From Cornus controversa (Eukaryota > Streptophyta > Magnoliopsida > Cornales > Cornaceae), in assembly GCA_026545225.1 (NCBI GenBank), contig CM048845.1, positions 100,188,033-100,252,032 on the forward strand: a stretch of 64,000 nt of DNA. Reading direction: 5' to 3'. This document shows positions 12,538-24,959 of this stretch, piece after piece. How positions within the stretch are numbered: the stretch's first letter is position 1; each line of letters opens with the position of its first letter. The position numbers and the translations under genes are program-made. The notes under the pieces were generated by a model. The model was not told the origin of the DNA, made no database searches, and saw nothing but the letters and a program-made list of their open reading frames with translations.

Positions 12538-14215
12538 TTAACAAAATGGAGGTTTTGAATGTGATAAGCAAAAGTAGGTTTTTGACATTGTAATTTGGAA
12601 TTAAAATGATTTTAGATGTATGAAAATTGGACTTGATTAACTGAAACCTTTTTTTATATATATCTTTTGTAGCTAAATGAGCACAATAGCATCCTCTGAT
12701 TAATCATATAGATGGTTTTGTTATATGGTCATTTTTCTCCCATATTTGAATCTACAAAAATTGACTACTCCAACTTGACACAGGGTAAGGTGCAAAAATA
12801 AAAAACTCCGACTATATAAAAAATTGTAAGAAACATATCTGCTATTTAATATATGCATATAAATTTCTATAATTTTAAATTTTGAAGCAAATTGTCCTTT
12901 TTTAGCCGTTGAAGATGTCATACTAAAAAAAATTCAAAAGTATATTTTTGTCGTTTCATGTTTTACATTTTATTTATAAAATAAAAGTATTTTAGTTTTT
13001 TTTTTTTTTTTTACATAAATTAAAAACTGTAGCCAAAGAATATTTACACATTGTCTATATAAAGGATTTTTATTTGCACTTTACCCACTTGATATAATCA
13101 TGTCAAAGGTCTGATAATTGTCACTGCCCCATATAATTCAAGTAAAGTAAATAAGATGAGAAAGAGATGGTTTGGTGTTAAATTTGTGTCAGAGAGCAAC
13201 ATCAACATGAATGTTCGGTCGCCCTCCTGTACTACATAACTGTCCCTTGGGCAACTGCCATATAGTGTCCATATGCATGTGAGTGTGTGAGTGAGAGAGT
13301 AAACGCCATACATCTCAATCATTTATCACTTGTACAATTCACATTCTCAATCAGATTCTCATGCAAGCATCCACTGGACAAGATTACGATGGTGCAAGCA
13401 TCCACATTCCTGACCAAAAAATATATATATATAGATTTCCAGCTGGCCGTAATAAAATTAGACAGGACATGAATTAAACAAATTTGAGTTCGAGATAAAT
13501 TAAATATGCTTAATTGGTCATTGGGTTGATATGAATGCGACACGAAAAAAATATTATATATACATAGTTATATATATTACAATTGTTTATAATCTATTTG
13601 TTTATTTTCTTGAACTGATGTAGACATAAAATATGAGGATGAGATTGTTATGGTATCTTATTAGTTGTTGAATCACTTTAATATGTTTTTTAAATTTATA
13701 TATAAATACAAAATTTATAATATAGTTTGAATTTAAGATTTATGTATAAATATGTACTTTATTTTTTTTTTTATGCTCTTCAGAGATATTTTTAGTGGTG
13801 GAGAAGCTAGGATTAAAAATATTATTAAATGAGTCGTGATATTAGAGGACATGCACGTTTAATAAACGGATTGAGTTAGTGTTAAGGTATCTGACACGAT
13901 TATTAAATATGTCAAATTAGGATTGAACTGTTTAGCAAAATACTCATAAATTAACACGACAAATGAATACAAATTGCCACCCGTTTTGTATTAACATGTC
14001 AAGACTACCATCCACAACAATAAAAAAAAAAGAGGCGACATTCGCACTCCCCTTTTCTATAATTACACTCCACTTACCTTTTTTTTTTAAAGAAAATAAC
14101 AAGAAGGTCCATAAACTAATTAATTCATCATCTCTTATTTTATAATATCACAACTACCATTTATACTATAAAGTTAAACTCTTTTTTACCTTCTTTACTT
14201 TATTTATTATGTTTT
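11593..14215. other. AT-rich promoter side and spacer upstream of the LRR gene
   Basis: The stretch holds the 5' flank of the LRR gene (its transcription start is presumably near 11650-11720), poly-T and poly-A runs, and a long (TA)n run at 12481-12537. Loosely repeated motifs such as GACACGA and AACACGAC around 13440-13970 may be an old transposon. No open reading frame here shows protein-family features. Confidence 0.5.
12481..12537. repeat. (TA)n microsatellite
   Basis: An uninterrupted alternating TA run of about 56 bp in the spacer upstream of the LRR gene. Confidence 0.97.
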
Positions 14216-14219
14216 TATT

Positions 14220-14815
14220 TTTGCGTCTTATCAAAAGAGATAATTTTTTTTTACCTTTTTTACTTTCTTTACTACTTTTTTTTTAAATCTTGTCAAAAGA
14301 GATAACTTGTTCATAGTTTTTTTTTGTTTTCTCAAAATGGATAATTTATTTAACAAAAATAAATAAAAAATTTGGTTTCTTTCAATAGAGATAATTTCTT
14401 TTTTTGAACCTATCAAAAGATATAATTTATTCAATAACGATAATTTATTTTTTGGGTACTCTCAATGTAGATAGTTTATGCAACAAGAATAAAAAAAATT
14501 ATATACTTTTTTTTGGGTCGTGTCAAGAAAGAATTTATTTAACATGGATAACTATTTTTTAGGTACTTTTTAATTTTTAATTCATACCAAAAGAAATAAT
14601 TTATTTAACAGAGATATTTTTTTTTATCTCATGACAAGATATAATTTCTTCAACAGATATATATCTATATATATTTTGGTCTTGCCAAAAGAAATAATTT
14701 ATTAACATAAATAACTTTTTTTGGGTCTAGTAAAAAGAGACTCTTTTATTTTGGATTTTTTTTTCTGAGTATTTTTTTTTTGGATCTTATCAAAAGAGAC
14801 CAAAACATTAAAGAT
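14220..14815. repeat. Degenerate tandem array with (T)CAAAAGAGATAATTTATT core
   Basis: About eleven copies of a motif close to ATCAAAAGAGATAATTTATTCAAC recur every 45-75 bp, separated by poly-T tracts (for example near 14230, 14290, 14330, 14380, 14410, 14460, 14520, 14590, 14630, 14690, 14790). The copies diverge in spacing and sequence, as expected of an old minisatellite or of a fossil long repeat. It produces spurious lysine-rich open frames on the minus strand. Confidence 0.7.
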
Positions 14816-15426
14816 AAGAGATAAAGAGGACGTCTGAAAGGATAATTTAGTATTTTAAAAAAAAAGTTAATCATTCACAATATATCTATAATAAAAAAAA
14901 TTCTTGAAGACCAAAACCGTTTCTATCTCCATCTACATATGTATGTATGTTTGTGTCATTTTCTTTAGTCTTATATATTGGGGTTTTGATTGTAGAAGTG
15001 TTGTATCATCGTTTGGATACATTTAGCCCAAATATCGAATTCAAAGCAAATAAAGCAAAGAATTTTAAGGATTTTGTTATTCCTCTCTTTCTCTAAATGG
15101 GGCGGTGTGGTATTCTTGCCACAAATCCGTTAGGGTTCTTAACGAGAGATAGATTTAGTATTTCCTTAATGGGGCGGGGTAGGGTTTTGACATACCCGCC
15201 CCGTTGCCATTTCTAATTCACATAGGAAGTAAAGGTTAGAAGTAACATTTCTCCTAAGATGAGAGTGCAAACGTAGAAAATAGAAGTCCAAATATCGCCT
15301 CCCTAAAAAAAAATGGCCAACAATCTCAAATATCATGTATTATTCGCACCCGAAAAAAAAAAAAAAAGGTGAGCAACCTCAAATACCTAGTTTCATTGCC
15401 ACACCCACCAATTACAGACAGATACA

Positions 15427-15468
<42 letters not shown>

Positions 15469-16159
15469 GTGAATAGCTTCCAGCAAAAACAATGTCCAGC
15501 CTATCCAGCCACCACATGATTAAGTAGAAAAAACTAGCAAGAAGAACCCTGTTGCAACACTATTCCCTTCCACTTCCATATCTTTTATAACATAGGATGG
15601 CATGTACATGCGTGACATTAATTAAATGATAAATAACCCATTTATGGACGGGAAATGACATCATAATGCTAATACAGACATGAATGGACTAATTATAGTA
15701 AAATAAATTAAAAAAATAGCTATCGACACTTGTTATGCCCACCAAAGCTTTCAGAATTTGATGTGCCCTTCCTCTGTGTCAATCAATCGATACAGAACAA
15801 AAGCTTTAACATCCCATCACCTTCTATAACTACTACTAGTAGACCCCCGCGACCTCATCAACTTCCGTACTATTCATTAGTAAATACTTGTCCGATGAAT
15901 GACTTCATACATTGCTGGCTTAATATTTAGACACGTAACCAATGGAGATGGTATGATCTCTCTTTTCAAAAGAAAGGTTTGAGTGTTCGGGTCAGTTAGG
16001 AACAATATTGTAAGTCTGTGTACATTTGTTCAAACTTTCGAGAATAAACCATCCTTAAGGTAATGCCCCTAATAATATCATCTCTATATATGGGAAAGCC
16101 GCCAAAAAAATTCCCTCTTTATATTAAATTTAATCAAGGTTTATTTACAAGCATGCTTC
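14816..16159. other. Spacer between LRR gene and DGK, no gene seen
   Basis: AT-rich sequence with a (TA)n run near 15437-15466 and a short GC-rich patch (GGGGCGG and CCCGCCCCG motifs, 15100-15210) that resembles a transposon remnant. No exon with family resemblance was found on either strand. Confidence 0.45.
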
Positions 16160-17077
16160 AGGTAGCAGCATTGAGTTTGATTTGAGTTAATATTACATAT
16201 GAAACAAAGATGCCATTGGATATATATAATAACTTTTCAAGTACACTCAAAAGAACGGCTGCAACAAAATCCAGACTGATAAACGAGTATTAACATGGGT
16301 AGGGCTTCCTTCTAAGACAGCCTCAGTGCCATTTCTTGAAGAAGAGCTCGCTTCTGTGAGTGTTGACTTAATCATGTGATTCATTTCAGCATTCTCAAGC
16401 ACATCAGCAATAGCATCTGAATAAGCCTGCACAACCAGTATGAGAAGAAAAACATACAAATTGTTACACATAAAGGATTGCTAAGTCATTATCTGCAATA
16501 AGACAGTCATTAATTATTTGATGCCCAAAAACAGTTCTGATTCTGAATACCAACTGCAAAACTACTCCAATCAACATAATTAACTATTAACAAGGAATGT
16601 ATATACAAATTTTAAAAGAATAGATTATGTGGATAATCCAAGATTTGGCTAGCAACATTGAATTAGATTTCAAAACTATTCCTTGTTACATACAAAACAG
16701 AGATGCCATTGATGATCGATGCATAATAACGTTTTCAGTTAAATTCTCTAAAGAATAGCTTCAGTGGAAACAAGTACTAGCATAGGCAGGAAAGACCTCT
16801 AGGACAGTCTCAGTGCCATTTCTTGAAGAAGAGCTCGCTTCTGCGAGGCATTAATCACGTGATTGGTTTCAGCATTATCAAGTACATCAGCAATTATTGC
16901 ACTTGCATGACCAAGAGGTTCCTCTGCTGCTCTCTTTAACATGAAAGCCTGTTCAACCAGTACGAAAGCAATACACACAGATTGTTAGTTATTGCCTGCA
17001 TTAAGACAATCATTAATTATTTGATGCTCAAAAGAGCTCTGATTCTGCCATTCTGGATGACAACTTCAAAACACTCC
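16160..17077 (-). repeat. Tandem duplication of the DGK terminal exon region
   Basis: Two direct copies, about 16160-16567 and 16648-17077, align across intron, exon and 3' flank. Shared landmarks are AGATGCCATTG, CTCAGTGCCATTTCTTGAAG, CATTAATTATTTGATGC and CTCTGATTCTG or TTCTGATTCTG. The upstream copy (16648-17077) holds the functional last exon of DGK and the other holds a modified version. Divergence between copies suggests the duplication is not recent. Confidence 0.85.
16312..16426 (-). pseudogene. Duplicated, altered copy of the DGK terminal exon
   Basis: The copy keeps a consensus acceptor (GTGCAG before GCTTATTC). It has lost the segment for [15 protein letters not shown] and gained 4 nt after the MNHMIK equivalent relative to the real exon. 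The result is a frame shift, so the normal LRLS stop is read through. If exon 6 spliced to it in phase, the reading frame would stay open to a TGA at 16247-16249 and give a different tail of about 60 residues (beginning AYSDAIADVLENAEMNHM, ending LLQPFF). It is most simply a decayed duplicate, but an alternative last exon is not excluded. Confidence 0.75.
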
Positions 17078-20000
17078 ACAGAGAAGCAGTGATGGGTTTT
17101 TTTTTCCCTATTTGAAACTCACACCCCCACTTTTCTCCTATGGGACTAGAACCCTCGACCTTGTACTTTGGAAGGTGAGGAAGCTGTGATGCTTTTTAAC
17201 TAAAGCTAACTACACGAGAGTCTACAAAAAAATTAGCTGCAATTTATGTCCTTTCGTTACTGAAGATGAGAGGCAATCTCTATTTGCCTAGTACATCACA
17301 TTTGATGAACCATTACCTTACACTCGACCAGGTAGTATTTTCAGTTTTGGTCTTGTTAAGCTTTTGACAATACAGAAGATTATCCAAACTTGTAAACTCA
17401 AGTCAATTTAGACGTCTACCATTAAGTGCCAGCACGAGAAGGGGGGTGGGTTAAAAGATTGAGGGAGGAGGAGGAGGCTGAACTGTTACTTTAGTCCACA
17501 ATCCCTCTGAATTCACAGTGGAAGATGACAGTACATTTGGTCGCGACTGGTGAGGTTCCTTTAGAGCACTAGTCCAGTCTACATATTTCAATGTCGATGA
17601 TGGCAGGCACAATATCTGAACTAAAATCTCTTCTGGATTTACTGGGAACACCCATTAATAATTTCAAGGAGCCACCAGGAAATGTCAAGAATCAACATAA
17701 AAGACAATTGCCAAGTGCTGTTCCCGCCTATGCCAGGTGATGGAAGGAAAGATTGGAGACAGGCCTACATAAGGTATTAAATTGCAGTATTGTTCATTAT
17801 TGTAGATTCTCAATATCAGTTGTGTTGGACATATATAGCAAGAAATGATAACCAGAACCACTTATAGGTGATACCAATGTTTTCCACTCCATTTTGCAGC
17901 ATATTATTGTTTTAATTTTTATTACTGGTGAGCATGCAGGTATCACAGAGAGAGAGAGAGAGAGAGAGAAACCTGGCCATGATGTGATATGGCCAATGTA
18001 CATGGTTGCTGAAGCCAAGGCTCTCCATCTATTTGAACAGGCAATGCAGCCAAAAGCTGGATCTTAATTGACTGCCCTTGCGCAAGCCTACGAGCCCGAG
18101 AAAGCCCCACCTGTCCCCATACAAAAAAAAAAAAAAGAAAAAAAAAAAAAGGTTCAGAGACGTTCACATAAACTTAATGACAGGGATCCTGAAGACACGG
18201 TGTGGAATTAAAAAGCCCTACAAAAGACAAGGCTATAGGTTTAAAACACCCTGGACAAGGTTCCTGAGTGGTAACAAATATTATATGTAAATCACATAAC
18301 AGTTGAAAAGTATCTCAAAAGACCACCTCACCTGAAGCTTGCCAAGATGCCATGTCCCTGATATGCTCACAACCTCCAGTATCTTATCATGCATTGACTG
18401 CGGATCAAAATTATCATAAGTTTCATCCTCATTTTGCCACAAATCTACACCACCCATGTAGCTGCCAATATTAGCAACAAGAACACCTTCTGCATCCTGC
18501 AAAAAATAAAAAATGAAATTATAATCTCTGCAGCAGGGCTGATGGAAAAAATTTATCACCTGCTGCAAACTTGCAGCCACAGTGGCATGTTAGGGATTGT
18601 GAAAAAAATACAGTACCAAAAATATACAAGTAAAATTAATACATATGAATCTGCATCAGGAATATTGTGAGAAAAACACTAAGAATGAATTCAAAAAAAG
18701 GAAAAAATTTTGAAAGCCGGGAAATAAAATTCTTTTAAAAAGGAAAAATCATTTTAAAACATTCAGTATAATTGAAGAATTCATAGTTATATCACATGTT
18801 CATGAATACTTAATTATTAATATAATTCTCAAAATAATCAGCGAACATATCTTGATCAGTATGATGATGATTTCTGGAAGAGTAAGAGATCATAAAACAT
18901 TTAAAAAGATTTTGCACCCACCTCAGGGACCTCAATCTCAATACCATCCACTTCCACTCGAACTTGCCAAGGGAAATCTGCAAGTGTCCAATCCATGATA
19001 CCCTTAGCGCCTTCTCTTGCATAAAGAACTTTATTCATAAACTGCAATCCAACCAGTACTTTCAGCAATATGGAAATTGATAGCTACTGCAAAAACAAGG
19101 CACTAAGGAACAAACAGAAACTCCAAGTACAACCCGACTCAGTAATGAGCCAATTTAGGTTGGAACACCCCCACATACTCCTCTACCCCACCACCCAAAA
19201 ATAAAAAATAAAAAATATAATAATAAAATAAAATACTGATAAACAGAACATCACTCCTTAAATAATAGGAGGAAAAAAGTACTACACATAAGAGGGAATA
19301 TAACTATAGCTTACTATAAGTGATGACACACACCAGCGTGTGCATGAACGCACAAACATTTTTTCCAAGGACAATTTGGGTGACTTAGTTGATTTTAAAG
19401 ATAGAATGAATTCAAAAATACAATAATTATAATGCATCAAATAAATAAGGAAAAAAAAAACTGTAGCAGAATATAGCTCAACTAAGTTCCATTTCGTACA
19501 TGTAAACAATACTTTTAAGATTGTAGACATGTTATCACTTATCAACATGTCTGGAACACCGAGGTGCAGAAATTTTAAAAATAGAGTGCAATTATTAGCA
19601 AAACCATAACAAGATTCCATATACATGTACTGTTTCTTAGAGAAAAATAACCAAGAATCCGAGATAAAACAATGGAAATTTGTGTTGAATTTCCTCAAGT
19701 GAAGTCTAATATAATAAATTAGAAACTTAGAATATTTTATGGTTTTGTATAAATTGATTGTTTGTATTATGCATGTGTACATGCTATGATAAAAAATTAT
19801 TGTCTTAATGTTTACTGACAAATATGTGTGTGTATGTTGTCTTATCCTTGCCATAACTATATCCTAATTTCTAAGAAATTATTATATGAGCATGTTCTTG
19901 TTGTGTTGAGTAGTATCTGTATCCCGCACTAGTGTCCATGCTTCACAGGCAAGTGAAGAGAAAAGAGATGGTCAATTCTAGCTTGGACAATGGGAAAGAA

Positions 20001-23000
20001 AACATCAAGATGAAGTGTCATTTAAGAAAAAAAGAAAAAAAAATTAGCAGGAACCCTAAAATACAATATCTCAGTTTACAACTTACAACTGGACAACACT
20101 ATCATTCAGTGAAACATTTTTTCTTTTCCAACAAATTGTGTGGAAAGGTAAAACCCTGCAGCAAAGACTGACCTAAGAGGGGACTGTTCAAAAACAACAT
20201 GCCACAATTATTTGGATATCTTAACTTCCAGCTTGAAGCTTAAAAAATCTAATAACAATTTATAATCTAAATTAGATATCTCTAATACGCATAAAAACTT
20301 TACTGACTTTTGCCAGTAATTGTGTACCAAAAGGATTGGCAGACCTCACAGCAAGGACACTAGTAAAGAATAATGAAATCTGTAAATATGGGTAAATATG
20401 AGTTGAACAATGTTACCCTACAAACTTATAGGATGCATGACACAAGACGGAGCTGACAAGTGAAATTATAAAATTTACAACCATGGGTACCGAGATAAAA
20501 TTATAACATCTTAAGATTTCATTCATCTTCAATTGAACTTTGCAATAGTTTCTTTAAGAATTTAAAAACAGTATGAGGTGCTTCATCTTCTGTCTATCTA
20601 GAAAAGTAACATGTATGAAGTGATCATTGAGTTGAAACCCATGGAGAAAACAGAAATGAAGTGATATTTGAAATTAAATAAAAGTAAAATGATAAGAAAG
20701 AAAAAATGTTCAGTCAACATAATGAGTGATTGACACACTTCATGACAATGGATTTGTGAACCAAGTCACATTTAGCAAAAACTTCTGTGCCTGTGCCAAT
20801 AAAAAGTTAGTTGGAGGTAGCTCATACAAGTTGGTAATACATATTATATGCCCAAAATTCATGAAAAGAGAAAAAACAAAAAATAAAAAAGAATTATCTC
20901 AGCCAAGATAGTCTCATATAAGTATTGTGAAAAAGAAACATAGTGTATAATAGGAAAGAATAAAAAAGAGAATTCATGTGGCCGACCCCATTCATATAGG
21001 ATAAAGGCAGGATCATGATGATTAAGTACCCTTCTTTGTTTAAAAAATATTAACTTCACGGTCCCTTTTTCGAACTACTTACTAGGCTTAATTGTCAGGA
21101 CCCGACCTCACACTATGTAGATATTGTCCGCTTTGCACTCACGGTTTTAAAACGCGTCTACACTGGAAGGAGACATGAGTGCCAGCAACTTCTCCTCCAA
21201 GGCAACGTGGGAAGACAGAATCACCACCTCTTGGGACCCAACGTCCTCATTAGCAAGACCTTCGTGAGCTTTTGCACTATCCCCCCATATTCCGATTGGC
21301 GATTGGCTTTGATACCATCTGTTACAACCCGCATCACACTATGCAAATATTGTCAGCTTTGCACTCTCTTGGAGCTCACAATTTTAAACCGCATTTGCAC
21401 AAGTAACAGACATCTCCCCTTATAATTGCCAACAACTTCTCTCTCCAAATGTAAAGGCAGATGACTCCTACCTGTGTAGATGCATTTTAAAAACCGTGAG
21501 CACCAAGTGGGTGCAAAGTAGACAATATTTACACAATGTGAAGCGGGTACTAGCAGATGCTATCAGAGTCAATCCCCCAGCCGGAATATGGGGGGAGCAT
21601 GCACAAGCCTCGAGGGTCATGCCAGCGAAGGCACTAGATCCCAAAAGGGGGTGATTGTGACGTTCCACATCACTTAGGGAGGAAAAGTCGCTGGCACTTA
21701 TAAGGGGATGCCTCTTGCCTGTGTAGGCACGTTATAAAAACTGAAAGCGTCAAGGGCGTGCAAAGCAAACAATATCTGAACAATGAAAGTTGGATCCTGA
21801 TACTTTTTCATAGAGAAATAGTGGAGTCACCTAAGAATTTCAAATTTTATCATTTTAGATAAAGAATTTTATGTTATTTTATATTGTAGAATGGACAAGC
21901 TTAAAATGGTTTTTCAAATAATAGTGCATCCTATTAATGTCTGACAACATCTACACTATCTACACAGTATGAGGCATGTCATGACATAAAGAGTATAGAG
22001 AAACTTCAAAATGGAAACAACACTTGGTTTCAACACTCCATTACCCCCACAAATACACTACTTCCACGAAAAGACTCCCTTTCCAAATTCCTAATACATT
22101 CTTAAAAAGGCAGTTCAGAAGTCATTCTGCATCAGTTTGCAATTACCTGGTTATAGAACTTCTCTGGGTTCTCCTCTCTTAGGTTATGGATTTCTAGAGC
22201 AACCTTTGCATCACATCCAACCCCTGTGACAGTACATGTGAAAATTTATCAGTGCGATGCATGAGAATATCCATTACCAACCATGGGGGGGTTATAAGGT
22301 GCAAAAAGGAATATGTAAAAGAGACAGAGACAGAGGTGTACATAAGGCCCCCCTGCAGGAAGTAGAAAACACATATTATTTGGCCTGCCATAAAATTCAA
22401 ATACCAAGCCCACCCAACAGCCAACCAAAATACTTGCCAATATGTGATTGTCAAAGTAAGAAGCTCCTATAGGAGGATCAATTAGCCCATTAGATTAGCA
22501 TTGAAAAATGGGATGAAACAGGGCAGCTGAAGAACATAAGCATATATACACACGTGTGTATGTATATTGTGTACAGAACACATGCTAAGATATATCAAGT
22601 ATTTCAAAGCCTTAAATCTAACACCAAGCATCCAACATTTTTTATGTATCCTTCACAAATCTGTTAAGGAGTTCCAAAAAAAGTTCATATTGCCATACCA
22701 AGATAGTTGTTCATGTATTTTGGGGATTGGAGTTGTCTCCCCTGTTGGTTTACAATTGCTATCTGCCATCTATCAAGAATGGTTACTGCAGCAAGTTCTA
22801 TGTGATGTAACACCGTGCAAAGACCACCTTGTCTCTCCACTGAGCCCAAACCACCTCCCCAAGACAAAACTCGGGCCAAGTCATTTCCTGTCCCTGCAGG
22901 AAGAATGGCAACTGGAGGAGGAGAAACAAAATTTTGCTTGTCTATGGCATTCAAAATCCAGCCAACAGTGCCATCTCCTCCACAGACAAGAATTCTGAAG

Positions 23001-24959
23001 TGTGGCACCCTTCTAAACAAATAGAGACCCACCTCCGGTCCCTGTGTCGAGCTCAACTCAACGACCTGTAGCACCATCAAAGGACATCAATTCAAAATTG
23101 AAGTTAAGATGTAAACCAACCTTCATAAGCTTCATAAAATTAGGTGAAAAAGTAGATCACTTTCATAGAACTCGAGGAAAAACTAGTCCAAGTTCAAGTT
23201 AAGAAATTGTCAGTGATGAGCAACTTAATTACAAGCATGTACGCTGCATCACAACAGCAACCAAGCAAAACGATTTAACTTACGTTTCTTTTCCTTTTCC
23301 AGATCCCTTTGATTATACAGAAATCAATTCCCATAGGAAATTTGAGTTTCAAATGGCTACCTAACAAAACAAGGTCACTTGAATCCATCTGAGCAAATTT
23401 CTTGCTTAAAATATCTTTTTTAAAACAAGTCCATTTTTTTTAATTGAAACAACTTTTTTCATAAAAACATGAGAAGTTGTTTCCACAAAGTTTGTACACA
23501 GTTAAAATAGACATGAGTAAGCAACCTAATGAAAACTTTTTACTATGTATATTTCTTGGAAAATGGTGTCAACATTATCAGGCATTGCCTTGATGCCTTC
23601 ACATCTATTCATTTCAGACACAAACGAACTTTTCACAGGATGACACCTTTTTGAAAAAAAAATCTCAATATCCGGTTTAATTTGTCATTACTCCAAGAGA
23701 GAAGAATACTAATATTAGTTGATAAATAGCCCAAAAAAGTAGTAAGTGGCTTGAAACTTTGAGGAGAAAGACCAAACCTGGACAGGATTCAGAAGGATGT
23801 TCAAACGCTGTTTAAGTGAATCTCCGCGCTGAGCCCCACTCTTCTTGTTAATAAAAACTAACAGGGGCCTTGCATCCGGAGGCAAATCAATTAACTCATA
23901 TCGCTGTTTCATCCCTAAAATCTGAGACTCTTCCTTCTGGTTCAGTGATGAACTTCTTCTAAAACTGGGCTTCGAATCCATTTTTTTTATGTCACTGTCA
24001 TGGTTATGATCCAAATCCCCATTGATTGCGCTATCAGCAGTGCTCTCCATTCTATGAGAACCATTAACTGTTTGATGGGTATCTGTCGTGCTTTCTGTGG
24101 ATGTGCTGCCAATACTACTGCTGGGACCTGTGTCTGTGGTTGCTTCATTTCCCTGTTTGTATTTCTTGCTTTGACTTCTAATAGTAGCACGAACAGAAGA
24201 TGCAATCTCATTGGCTCCATGTGTGATAGAACTCAGAAAACCACCAGAGGACATGTGGCTTAGTTCCTTAACAAAAAGAGGTGATAGGATCAGCCTTCTA
24301 AATGGGCCCATATCACAAATATCACCTGTTTCATTAGACATGCTACTGTGGCAGTCAACATGTACAAGCCGTTGACACCATAAGCAACACCATATTGGAG
24401 ATCCCCCAAGGAAAGACCCACTGCACGGTTCTTCACAATAGCTACAGAAAGAAGTTTCATCAGGTTGATCTGCAACCTCTGTCCATCGAACAGCCCATTG
24501 GTGTATCACATGCTCATATCCGACCATAGATATACACTTACAATCCTGGTGTGCATTTGAGGAGCAGCTCAGATGAGCTGCTGCACCACATATGCTACAA
24601 CGGTGGATAAAACTGTCTGAAGCCACCATCGGTCCAAGAGCCTGAGAAGGAGACATAGACTTTAAGCATACACAACAGTTTAAACTTTTCCCACGAGACA
24701 CAGATTCCATGATCCAGGTATGTGGAGCTACAGGAACCTTGTTCCTTGCCTTCGGGTTTTTCTTCGATCTGGCTATGGCTTTCATCCAACTGAGATTGAT
24801 GTTTCTTCTCCATTGGAATGCAGTGTACACTATAGTCAGGATTCCAACTAGGCCAGCAATAAAGCAAGAGATAATGAAGAGATGAGATTCTGCCATTTCA
24901 GATGGGTTCTTGCTGATCAAACTGGAAAGCAGAATCTCAGATTCTCTGAAGTCGTCCAT
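16799..24959 (-). CDS. DGK1: Diacylglycerol kinase, plant cluster I (DGK1/DGK2 type)
   Basis: The enzyme phosphorylates diacylglycerol to phosphatidic acid using ATP, at membranes. Seven coding exons join in frame: 23778-24959, 22699-23065, 22147-22223, 18922-19041, 18332-18496, 17973-18110 and 16799-16948, giving 2199 nt and 732 aa, very close to the roughly 710-730 aa of the family. Residues 27-47 form one hydrophobic membrane segment, followed by a basic patch. Two cysteine/histidine-rich C1-type domains lie at about 80-140 and 151-215. A Ser/Thr-rich linker comes next, then the catalytic domain from about 360 with GGDGT at 423-427, [17 protein letters not shown], and the accessory kinase domain with SYMGGVDLW and VQIDGEPW. 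The protein ends ALRLS. No disabling change is visible. Intron 3 (19042-22146) holds a TRIM pair. DGK1 and DGK2 are hard to separate without a tree. Confidence 0.96.
17100..17220 (-). repeat. Possible SINE-like fragment in DGK intron 6
   Basis: On the minus strand GGTCGAGGGTTCTAGTCCC resembles a pol III B box inside a tRNA-like context (minus strand from GTTAAAAAGCATCACAG), followed by an A-rich stretch at its 3' side (17099-17106). The A box is weak and no target duplication was found. Confidence 0.3.
17949..17970. repeat. (GA)n run at DGK exon 6 donor
   Basis: A short GA run (CT on the coding strand) begins within a few bases of the exon 6 splice donor at 17972. A pyrimidine run right after a donor is common in plant genes. 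Confidence 0.85.
21093..21436 (-). mobile_element. TRIM-like element 1 (minus orientation)
   Basis: Read on the minus strand, a partial LTR (about 21323-21436) ends GGGTTGTAACAGA. A primer-binding-like TGGTATCAAAGCC follows (about 21310-21322, initiator Met-tRNA type). A short internal part of under 100 bp contains CCCAAGAGGTGGTGATT as polypurine tract. A second LTR runs to about 21093 and ends GGGTCCTGACA. The LTRs are about 120-135 bp and similar to each other (AATATC or AATATT, GTGCAAAGC, TTTTAAAAC). No coding capacity exists, as expected of terminal-repeat retrotransposons in miniature. It lies in DGK intron 3. The 5' LTR appears truncated at its outer end. Confidence 0.7.
21437..21802 (+). 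mobile_element. TRIM-like element 2 (plus orientation)
   Basis: A related element runs in the opposite direction: a partial LTR to about 21553, primer-site-like TGCTATCAGAGTC near 21557, polypurine tract CCCAAAAGGGGG near 21642-21653, then an LTR starting TGATTGTGACG and ending GGATCCTGATA at 21802. Its LTR motifs (GTGCAAAG, CAATAT, GCTGGCACT) match element 1. The two truncated 5' LTRs meet head to head at about 21436. Confidence 0.68.

Noticed and set aside
19282-19854. 190-codon open frame on the minus strand
   Set aside because: It lies in DGK intron 3, has low-complexity AT-driven composition (Ile, Tyr, Phe, Lys) and no family motif, and no stop-free extension beyond chance for this base composition.
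22567-22998. 143-codon open frame on the plus strand
   Set aside because: It is the antisense shadow of DGK coding exon 2 and its intron.
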